DNA of 10,688 nt from Christensenella sp. UBA1260 (lineage in GTDB: Bacteria > Bacillota > Clostridia > Christensenellales > CAG-917): the NCBI GenBank assembly GCA_002308155.1, contig DBVQ01000075.1:1-10688 (forward strand), written 5' to 3'. The first letter of the stretch is position 1. Each line of letters starts with the position of its first letter. The notes beneath the pieces are model-generated. The model was not told where the DNA came from and did not search any database. It worked only from the letters and a program-made list of their open reading frames with translations. The position numbers and the translations under genes are program-made. Below are positions 1 through 5,844 of this stretch, piece by piece.

Positions 1-22
1 TCTACCATTGAACTACACCCGC
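1..22 (-). tRNA. tRNA-Gly, 5' part only (cut by window edge)
   Basis: Read on the minus strand from base 22, the sequence is GCGGGTG-TA-GTTC-AATGGTA-GA. That is the 5' acceptor strand, the T8/A9 linker, the D-stem and a D-loop containing GG. This 5' half matches bacterial tRNA-Gly, most often the GCC or TCC isoacceptor. The anticodon lies outside the window, so the isoacceptor cannot be read. Further tRNA genes may lie to the left, but that is not visible here. Confidence 0.88.
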
Positions 23-62
23 GCATACAAAAATTGCCAAACGCTCAATTTGACGCTTGAAA

Positions 63-91
63 ATAGTAGCATATAAACCGCTTGTTGTCAA
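63..91 (-). promoter_or_regulatory. Promoter for tRNA-Gly (minus strand)
   Basis: On the minus strand, TTGACA (91-86, perfect -35) is followed by a 17-base spacer and TACTAT (68-63, four of six matches to the -10 consensus). The expected start point near base 56 leaves about 34 bases of leader before the mature 5' end of the tRNA at base 22, a normal length for a precursor trimmed by RNase P. The site diverges from the acetyltransferase promoter. Confidence 0.65.
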
Positions 92-153
92 GAACTTTTG
101 ATCATATAAAATGTTTTTTGCGCATCATTTTTCACTTCCTTATTTATGTTTGT

Positions 154-182
154 TTGACTTATTGATTTAAGCGAATTATAAT
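154..182 (+). promoter_or_regulatory. Promoter for the acetyltransferase-peptidase pair
   Basis: TTGACT (154-159) and a perfect TATAAT (177-182) are separated by exactly 17 bases. Transcription would start near base 189. That leaves a short leader of about 15 bases containing the ribosome binding site TAGGAGAAAG (191-200) before the ATG at 204. No operator-like repeat is evident. Confidence 0.8.
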
Positions 183-203
183 TGAATCAATAGGAGAAAG
201 ATT

Positions 204-725
204 ATGTTGGAAGCAATCAAAAACTATGAATTGAAACACAAGAATTTGCGTCTTGTTGAAGTCACAACAAAGAATTATTGGGAACTTGGTTTTCTTAAAA
301 CCAAAAGAAGCCAAGCAAAGTTCGTTGGTCCGAATTTCTATGGCATGGCGTATGCCTATGCAACGGTCGCAGAAGGGAAGTTCGCTGCAGTTTTTGGAAT
401 CTATGATGGCGAAACTCCTGTCGGCTATGCGATGGTCGGACACAATTCCTATGACTACGAAGGTTGCCCAGAAGTTTGCAAACATAGTTATGATTTGTGG
501 CGTCTTATGATTGACAAGCACTATCAAAAGAAAGGCTATGGAAAGGACGCAACAAAACTTCTGCTTGACTATATGCTAACTTTCCCTGATGGCGAAGAAG
601 ATATGCTTACTACGTCATACGAAGAAGGCAATGTTGTCGCTAAAAAACTGTATGAGTCATTTGGATTCGTTTCAAATGGCGAAATCAGCCATGGTGAAGT
701 CACAATGGTGCTTCCACTGAAATAA
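204..725 (+). CDS. GNAT-family N-acetyltransferase (spermidine/diamine acetyltransferase-like)
   Basis: This 173-residue cytoplasmic protein should transfer the acetyl group of acetyl-CoA to an amine. The family signature for CoA pyrophosphate binding is visible as HYQKKGYGKDATKLLLDYM (about residues 108-126). It is preceded by the beta-strand segment around DLWRLMID. The C-terminal part contains the typical NVVAKKLYESFGFV helix and strand (about 147-160). Overall length and the ELGFLKTKRSQAKFVGPNF opening resemble BltD-type spermidine/diamine acetyltransferases, but substrate choice cannot be read from the sequence. The ATG at 204 is chosen because TAGGAG lies 8 bases upstream. An M20 peptidase begins 11 bases after the stop, so the two are probably co-transcribed. 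Fold assignment is firm; the polyamine substrate is an inference. Confidence 0.88.
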   Translation: MLEAIKNYELKHKNLRLVEVTTKNYWELGFLKTKRSQAKFVGPNFYGMAYAYATVAEGKFAAVFGIYDGETPVGYAMVGHNSYDYEGCPEVCKHSYDLWRLMIDKHYQKKGYGKDATKLLLDYMLTFPDGEEDMLTTSYEEGNVVAKKLYESFGFVSNGEISHGEVTMVLPLK

Positions 726-736
726 TAGGAGTGTTT

Positions 737-2053
737 ATGAAAAATCAAAACGGATACGTTGACAGTTTTGCAAAGCTCATTCAGTGCCCGACGGTTTCCG
801 CGAGTGGCAAGGAATATTTTGACAAGTTCCACAAAGTGCTTGACGAAGAGTTCCCGCATATCACAAAAGTTTGTGAAAAGTTTGAGACGGGCGGCTCTGT
901 CTTGCTCTACAAATGGAAAGGAAAGTCCCAAGACAAACCAATAGTGCTTATGGCGCACCAAGACGTCGTCCCGGCAACGGGCGACGATTGGACGGTTGAA
1001 CCGTACGCCGCAGTCGTCAAGGACGGCAAAGTGTATGGCAGAGGCACTGTTGACTGCAAAAACGTGCTTTTTACGACTATGCAAGCTGTTGACGAACTTA
1101 TTGAGGAAGGCTTTGTGCCTGAGCACGACGTTTATCTCAGCTACAGCGACTCTGAAGAAATTGGTGGCCCGGGCTGTGAAATCAACAGAGATTGGCTTGT
1201 GGCTCACGATGTTCATCCGGGCATCGTGCTTGACGAGGGCGGTGCGGTTGTCACGGAGATGTTTCCGGGCATGAAGCATCCACTCGCCACGCTCGGCGTC
1301 ATGGAAAAGGGGCACGCAAACGTCAAAGTTATCGCACGCGGAAAGGGCGGACACAGCTCTCAACCGCCAAAGAATACGCCAATTGTCAGGCTTGCACGCT
1401 TTGTCAATTACTGCGACAAACACACAGTGTTTGCTCCAAAGATGTCGCCTGTCGCAAAAGAGATGGTGCGCTCTATCGGCAAAGTGACTCCGGGCTTTAT
1501 GGGTTGGTTGTGCAAAAACGTGGGTATTTTTGGCAGCCTTCTTGTCCACACAATGCCAAAGAAATCGCCGGAGTTTTGGGGAGCAATCTTCCAAACGACG
1601 ATTGCTTTCACAATGATGGAAGGGTCATCGGCTACAAACATCATTCCAAACTGCGCATGGGTGAACGCAAATCTTCGTTTCTCACCAAACGACAAGAGCG
1701 AAGATTGCATCAAAAAGCTTGAAAAAATCGCGAAGCGATTTGACTGTGAGATAGAAGTCCAAGGCTCACACGAGGCAACACCTGAAGTCAATTTCAGCGG
1801 TGAAGAGTACAACTGCCTTGTTGCAAGCGTCAAAGAGTGCTTCCCGGATGCCGTCATTGCTCCATATATGCTGTTTGGCGGGACGGACTGCCGCACGATG
1901 CAAGAAATATGCGACACAGCAATCCGCTTTATGCCATGTGTTATGACGGCAGAGCAGGACGGACGTATGCACGCCGCAGATGAAAACATTGACGTTGACG
2001 CAATCGGCAAGATGGTAAATTGCTACAAAACGTTTATCAAAGCATACAAATAA
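737..2053 (+). CDS. M20-family metallopeptidase (carboxypeptidase S / acetylornithine deacetylase-like)
   Basis: This is a 438-residue zinc hydrolase expected to cleave a peptide, acyl-amino acid or similar amide in the cytoplasm. The M20 active site is complete: HQDVVP (H74, D76), GRGTVDCKN (bridging D106), SEEIGG (general base E140, ligand E141), LDEGG (D166), and a late ligand in GRMHAADE (H412). The dimerisation or 'lid' domain follows the GKGGHSSQPP motif near residue 200. Order and length fit the CPS1/PM20D-like branch better than DapE or PepT. The start is taken at the ATG at 737, which has AGGAG five bases upstream (727-731); a GTG at 731 would lie inside that ribosome binding site. 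It sits 11 bases behind the acetyltransferase, so an acetylation/deacetylation pair is conceivable, but that is only a contextual guess. No terminator is visible after it. Confidence 0.9.
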   Translation: MKNQNGYVDSFAKLIQCPTVSASGKEYFDKFHKVLDEEFPHITKVCEKFETGGSVLLYKWKGKSQDKPIVLMAHQDVVPATGDDWTVEPYAAVVKDGKVYGRGTVDCKNVLFTTMQAVDELIEEGFVPEHDVYLSYSDSEEIGGPGCEINRDWLVAHDVHPGIVLDEGGAVVTEMFPGMKHPLATLGVMEKGHANVKVIARGKGGHSSQPPKNTPIVRLARFVNYCDKHTVFAPKMSPVAKEMVRSIGKVTPGFMGWLCKNVGIFGSLLVHTMPKKSPEFWGAIFQTTIAFTMMEGSSATNIIPNCAWVNANLRFSPNDKSEDCIKKLEKIAKRFDCEIEVQGSHEATPEVNFSGEEYNCLVASVKECFPDAVIAPYMLFGGTDCRTMQEICDTAIRFMPCVMTAEQDGRMHAADENIDVDAIGKMVNCYKTFIKAYK

Positions 2054-2078
2054 GCAGTTTATCGTCAAAAACAGCCTA

Positions 2079-2107
2079 TTGACATTTTTATATTATAAAC
2101 TTATAAT
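2079..2107 (+). promoter_or_regulatory. Consensus promoter for pyrophosphatase
   Basis: Perfect TTGACA (2079-2084), a 17-base spacer and perfect TATAAT (2102-2107). This twelve-of-twelve match predicts strong constitutive transcription starting near 2114. The leader is about 25 bases and contains AAGGAAGGA (2124-2132) ahead of the ATG at 2139. Confidence 0.88.
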
Positions 2108-2138
2108 ATATGTATAAACCAATAAGGAAGGATTATTT

Positions 2139-2675
2139 ATGAGCAGCATTTGGCATGACGTAGCACCCGAACGTATTACGACAACGGACTTTCTTGCCGT
2201 TATTGAGATTTCCAAGGGAAGCAAAAACAAGTATGAACTCGACAAAGAGTCCGGCGCACTTATCCTTGACCGCGTGCTTTATACGTCCACGCACTATCCG
2301 GCGAACTACGGCTTTATTCCGCGCACATACAGCGAGGACAACGACCCGCTCGACGTGCTCGTGCTTTGTTCCGAGCCAATCGTTCCGCTTGCACTTGTCC
2401 GTTGCTATCCAATCGGCGTTATGATGATGCAAGACGGCGGCGAGATGGACTACAAGATCATCGCAATTCCGTTCAAAGATCCAAACTGGAACACATATCA
2501 AGAGATCAGTGAACTTCCGCCACACATCATGGAGGAGATGTCTCACTTCTTCCGCGTTTACAAGCAACTTGAAGGCAAGCAAACAACCGTTTTCCAAGTA
2601 AAGTCCAGAGAACATGCGGAACTCATCATCAAAGAGAGCATCCAAGAGTACAACAAGAAGTTCTGCCATCAATGA
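2139..2675 (+). CDS. ppa: Inorganic pyrophosphatase, family I
   Basis: This 178-residue soluble enzyme hydrolyses pyrophosphate to two phosphates and so pulls biosynthetic reactions such as tRNA charging and nucleic acid synthesis forward. The family I signature DNDPLDVLV gives the metal-binding aspartates D67, D69 and D72. Upstream are KYELDKESGAL (residues 31-41), R45 and YPANYGFIP (53-61). D99, D104 and K106 in the DGGEMDYK stretch match the second metal/phosphate-binding group, and HFFRVYKQLEG (about 137-147) carries the conserved Tyr-Lys pair. Length matches bacterial hexameric enzymes (about 175 residues). It is the soluble family I enzyme, not the CBS/DHH family II type found in many Bacillota. 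It appears monocistronic, with a consensus promoter before it and two terminators after it. Confidence 0.96.
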   Translation: MSSIWHDVAPERITTTDFLAVIEISKGSKNKYELDKESGALILDRVLYTSTHYPANYGFIPRTYSEDNDPLDVLVLCSEPIVPLALVRCYPIGVMMMQDGGEMDYKIIAIPFKDPNWNTYQEISELPPHIMEEMSHFFRVYKQLEGKQTTVFQVKSREHAELIIKESIQEYNKKFCHQ

Positions 2676-2681
2676 TTTTTT

Positions 2682-2710
2682 GCCCTGCTTACTGCGGGGC
2701 ATAATTTTTT
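2682..2710 (+). terminator. Intrinsic terminator 1 after ppa
   Basis: Seven-base-pair stem GCCCTGC (2682-2688) with GCGGGGC (2694-2700), including one T-G wobble, around the loop TTACT. It is followed by ATAATTTTTT. It begins seven bases after the ppa stop codon. Confidence 0.8.
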
Positions 2711-2738
2711 GGATATCGTTTCGGTATCCAATTTTTTT
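2709..2738 (+). terminator. Intrinsic terminator 2 after ppa
   Basis: Ten-base-pair stem TTGGATATCG (2709-2718) with CGGTATCCAA (2722-2731), with one T-G wobble and the three-base loop TTT, followed by a run of seven T residues (2732-2738). It directly abuts terminator 1, so the two act in tandem. Confidence 0.82.
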
Positions 2739-2776
2739 GCAGAAAAACTATTTTTATCATAGATAAAAGGGGAACT

Positions 2777-4213
2777 ATGGGGAAGATTTTTGACGTTATT
2801 ATCGTTGGCGGCGGCATAGTCGGCACGGCAACTCTCGACAGGCTTGCAAGGTATGACCTTGACGTTTTGCTTGTCGAAAAGAGCGACGACGTGGCCGCTT
2901 TTTCTACGCGCGCGAACAGCGGTATCGTGCACGCAGGCTATGACTGCGAGCCGGGTACATTGAAGGCAAAGTTCAACGTGCTGGGCAACGCGCTTCTTTG
3001 GAAGGATGCGGAAGACCTTGACGTTGAGCACTTGAAGTGCGGTTCTATCGTCGTTGCAAAAGAGGACGGCAAAGAGGGCATAGCGCGTCTTGCGGAGAAA
3101 GCAAAGGCAAACGGCGTTGAAGTGGAAGTTTGGGACAGACAAAAGACGCTTGAGTTTGAGCCAAACATTGCAGACGACATCACGATGAGTTTGTATGCAA
3201 AATCGGCGGGCATAGTGTCGCCGTATCAACTTGCAATCGCCTATGCGGACAGAGCGATTTTGAACGGTGCTTCGATTCTGCTTGAATCCGAAGTAAAAGC
3301 CATCAACAAAAAAGGCGAAGCCTTTGAAGTAATAACTTCAAAAGGTAATTATTCCGCCAAGGTTGTCATAAACTGCGCAGGCGAAAACGGTGCAGGACTC
3401 AACGATATGGCAGGGGCGGAACACTATGACACGGAGTATCGCCGCGGCGACTATTTCATCCTTGACAACGTGGAGAGAAAGAACGTGCATACAGTCATCT
3501 TCCCACTTCCTACAAAGGCAGGCAAGGGCATCCTCGTTGCGCCAACTGCGGACGGCAACGTCATATACGGCCCAACGTCAATCGCGACACAAAAGGACGA
3601 CACCGCATCCTCGCTTGCAAGCCTTGACGAGATAAGAAGAAACGTTCCGCTCTCCTACAAAACTCCGGCTTTCAACAAATGCATAAGAATATATTCCGGT
3701 CTCCGCACGATAATCGGGCACGATTTTGTCATCGGCGAGTCCAAGCTTGTGCCAAACTTTATTATGGCAATCGGCATTTGCTCCCCAGGACTTACGTCCG
3801 CGCCGGCTATTGCCGAACATTTGAGAGATTTGGTAACCAGCAAACTTAATTGCCAAAGAAAAGCAAATACAGTTGAACAACTTCCAAAGACCAAGAGACT
3901 TATGTCTCTTGACGAGAAGGAACTCAATGCGCTCGTCGCAGAGGATGAGGCGTGGGGAAGAATTGTCTGCCGTTGCGAAAAGGTGACGGAGGCTGAAGTC
4001 GTGAGGGCAATTCATTCGCCACTCCCTGCGACAACTGTGGACGCAGTCAAGCGTCGTACACGCGCAGGTATGGGCAGATGTCAAGGTGGTTTCTGCGGCC
4101 CTCGTGTCATGGAAATCATTTCGCGCGAGCTCGGCATACCGCTTGAAAAGGTGCGCAAGGGCAACGGCGAAGACTCAAATATTGCGGTTTGCAAGGTCAA
4201 GGAGGTGAAATAA
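2777..4213 (+). CDS. FAD-dependent glycerol-3-phosphate dehydrogenase-like protein (GlpA-type) with BFD [2Fe-2S] domain
   Basis: This 478-residue flavoprotein probably oxidises glycerol 3-phosphate to dihydroxyacetone phosphate, or a related 2-hydroxy acid, and passes electrons to its partner subunits. The N-terminus is a DAO/GlpA Rossmann FAD site, DVIIVGGGIVGTATL (G11-x-G13-x2-G16). It is followed by STRANSGIVHAGYD, typical of the GlpA and L-2-hydroxyglutarate oxidase branch. The C-terminal BFD-like module has CRC (C398, C400) and CQGGFC (C435, C440), the four expected [2Fe-2S] ligands. E. coli GlpA has the same domain order in about 540 residues. The start ATG has AAAAGGGG upstream. Its stop overlaps the next start by one base (TAATG), so the genes are translationally coupled. 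Substrate is inferred from family; no glycerol kinase gene is in view. Confidence 0.85.
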   Translation: MGKIFDVIIVGGGIVGTATLDRLARYDLDVLLVEKSDDVAAFSTRANSGIVHAGYDCEPGTLKAKFNVLGNALLWKDAEDLDVEHLKCGSIVVAKEDGKEGIARLAEKAKANGVEVEVWDRQKTLEFEPNIADDITMSLYAKSAGIVSPYQLAIAYADRAILNGASILLESEVKAINKKGEAFEVITSKGNYSAKVVINCAGENGAGLNDMAGAEHYDTEYRRGDYFILDNVERKNVHTVIFPLPTKAGKGILVAPTADGNVIYGPTSIATQKDDTASSLASLDEIRRNVPLSYKTPAFNKCIRIYSGLRTIIGHDFVIGESKLVPNFIMAIGICSPGLTSAPAIAEHLRDLVTSKLNCQRKANTVEQLPKTKRLMSLDEKELNALVAEDEAWGRIVCRCEKVTEAEVVRAIHSPLPATTVDAVKRRTRAGMGRCQGGFCGPRVMEIISRELGIPLEKVRKGNGEDSNIAVCKVKEVK

Positions 4214-5454
4214 TGGCAAGTTTACTCTATGACGTTGTGATAATCGGCGGCGGTCCCGCAGGTATGGCGGCGGCTCTGTCCGCAAGGAAGCAGGGGGCAA
4301 CCGTGCTCATTTTGGAGCGCGACGTGCGTCTCGGCGGAATCCTCAATCAGTGCATACACCAAGGCTTTGGCTTGCACTATTTTGGCGAGGAGATGACGGG
4401 ACCTGAATATGCTGATAGGTTCAGAAAACTTGTTGACGCGAGCGATATAGACGTTATGCTTGAAAGCATGGTCCTTTCGCTCACGGACGAGAAGGAACTA
4501 ACGGTTTTGTCTCCAAAACTCGGGCTCTGCCACATAAAAGCCAAATCAATCGTGCTTGCAATGGGATGCAGAGAGCGCACGGCGGGTGCTATCGCGCTCC
4601 CGGGCACGCGTCCCGCAGGCATTTATACCGCAGGTATGGCGCAAAAGATATGCAATATTGACGGCTACCTCGTGGGCAAAGAAGTCGTCATTCTCGGCAG
4701 TGGTGATATTGGGCTCATTATGGCGCGCCGTATGACCACCGAAGGTGCAAAGGTCAAACTCGTGCTTGAACTCATGCCTTTCTCAAGCGGACTAAAGAGA
4801 AATATTGTTCAATGCCTTGACGACTATGACATCCCAATCAAGTTTTCACACACAATCACAAAGATTGTCGGCTCTCCGCGTATGACGGGGCTCTACTATG
4901 CTCCTGTCGGCGAGGACAGAAAGCCTATCCTTGAAAAGGAAGAATACATTTCTGCCGATACGCTTTTGCTCAGCGTCGGGCTCATCCCTGAAAACGATTT
5001 GCTGAACGGTACGAGCGTCGAGCTCAGCCGCATAACGAGCGGTGCAGTCGTTGACGAAAACCGTATGACAAACGTGGAAGGCATATTCAGCTGTGGCAAC
5101 GTGCTCCATGTGCACGACCTTGTGGACAATGTTTCGCACGAGGCGGAAATCGCCGGCGAATCTGCCGCGAAGTATGCACTTGGCAAAGCGGAAAAGCAGG
5201 GCGAAGTTGTGTCAGTTGTGGCAAAAGACGGCGTTAGATACGCACTTCCGCAGAGAATACACAAGGGAGAGGGCAAAGTGCAAGTCTTCTTCCGCACGGG
5301 CGACGTGTACAAAAATTGCAAACTCATAGTTGAGAGCGGAAACGAAGTTCTGCTCTCAAAGAAGTGCCAAGTTTTGGCTCCGGGCGAGATGGGCAGTGTC
5401 ATTGTTGACAAGGCAAAAATCGTCGGCGATATCGTTGTGAGGTTGGAAAAATGA
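4213..5454 (+). CDS. FAD/NAD(P)-dependent oxidoreductase subunit (GlpB-like position, pyridine-nucleotide-disulfide reductase fold)
   Basis: This 413-residue protein has two dinucleotide folds. An FAD site DVVIIGGGPAGMAAAL lies at residues 7-22 and a second GxGxxG in VVILGSGDIGL (about 158-168). A C-terminal FAD-closing motif GIFSCGNVLHVHD lies near residue 290. A GGILNQCIHQGFG stretch near residue 40 is characteristic of this subgroup, but there is no thioredoxin-reductase CxxC, so a disulfide reductase role is unlikely. It probably links the GlpA-like subunit to NAD(H) or another carrier. The start at 4213 is chosen because the strong AAGGAGGTG lies just upstream and the ATG overlaps the previous stop. 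An in-frame TTG at 4189 would fall inside the preceding gene, upstream of that site. The stop overlaps the next gene by four bases (ATGA). Fold is firm; the electron partner is unknown. Confidence 0.85.
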   Translation: MASLLYDVVIIGGGPAGMAAALSARKQGATVLILERDVRLGGILNQCIHQGFGLHYFGEEMTGPEYADRFRKLVDASDIDVMLESMVLSLTDEKELTVLSPKLGLCHIKAKSIVLAMGCRERTAGAIALPGTRPAGIYTAGMAQKICNIDGYLVGKEVVILGSGDIGLIMARRMTTEGAKVKLVLELMPFSSGLKRNIVQCLDDYDIPIKFSHTITKIVGSPRMTGLYYAPVGEDRKPILEKEEYISADTLLLSVGLIPENDLLNGTSVELSRITSGAVVDENRMTNVEGIFSCGNVLHVHDLVDNVSHEAEIAGESAAKYALGKAEKQGEVVSVVAKDGVRYALPQRIHKGEGKVQVFFRTGDVYKNCKLIVESGNEVLLSKKCQVLAPGEMGSVIVDKAKIVGDIVVRLEK

Positions 5455-5804
5455 ATACGATTTGTATAATGTGCCCAATGGGCTGTCCTTTGCATATAGA
5501 AGAGGTGAACGGCGAAGTCGTCGTCACGGGCAACACCTGCAAACGCGGGCAGATATACGGTGTGGAAGAGTTCACACATCCAAAGCGCGCAATAACGACG
5601 CTCGTCAAGACAGAGGACGGCGGAGTCGTGTCCGTCAAGACCTCAAACACCGTGCCGAAGGAGCGCATATTTGACGTTGTCGCTGAGATTGGCAAACTGA
5701 GAGCAGGCAAAGACGCTCAAATCGGCGACGTACTTGCAAAAGACGTTTTGGGGCTCGGCGTTGACGTCATAATCACGGGGACAGCAAAGAGCGGCGTGAA
5801 ATAA
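5451..5804 (+). CDS. DUF1667-type small cysteine-motif protein, third subunit of the dehydrogenase set
   Basis: This 117-residue protein opens with CIMCPMGCPLHI and GNTCKRGQIYG, giving C5, C8, C12 and C30. The C-x2-C-x3-C-xn-C spacing resembles the N-terminal [4Fe-4S] module of molybdopterin oxidoreductases, so Fe-S binding is likely, though zinc cannot be excluded. The rest (about residues 40-117) is a small alpha/beta domain with no motif I can name. From family knowledge, DUF1667 proteins usually sit directly behind a GlpA-like and a GlpB-like gene, as here. The four-base overlap with the upstream gene supports one complex. It may replace GlpC as the electron exit, but it has no membrane segment and much shorter length. 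That role is inference. Confidence 0.82.
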   Translation: MNTICIMCPMGCPLHIEEVNGEVVVTGNTCKRGQIYGVEEFTHPKRAITTLVKTEDGGVVSVKTSNTVPKERIFDVVAEIGKLRAGKDAQIGDVLAKDVLGLGVDVIITGTAKSGVK

Positions 5805-5826
5805 AGTATATCAAAACATACGAAAG

Positions 5827-5843
5827 TTAAAACAAAGTTTTAA
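5827..5843. repeat. Inverted repeat abutting the comEC start codon
   Basis: TTAAAAC (5827-5833), AAA, GTTTTAA (5837-5843): a perfect seven-base inverted repeat ending one base before the ATG at 5845. It occupies the place where a Shine-Dalgarno sequence would be expected. With only A-T pairs apart from one G-C, the RNA hairpin would be weak. Confidence 0.55.
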
Positions 5844-5844
5844 A

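Noticed and set aside
1..203. Integration site or mobile element at the tRNA-Gly
   Set aside because: The visible part is the tRNA 5' end, whereas integrases usually use the 3' end. There is no integrase gene and no repeated tRNA fragment elsewhere in the window.
569..1594. 341-residue open frame on the minus strand opposite the M20 peptidase
   Set aside because: The plus strand encodes a complete M20 enzyme with all metal ligands across this interval. The antisense frame has no ribosome binding site or recognisable domain and reads through reverse complements of conserved motifs.
2737..2765. TTGCAG-N17-TAGATA as a promoter for the GlpA-like gene
   Set aside because: The -10 matches only three of six bases and the start point would fall in the ribosome binding site, leaving almost no leader.
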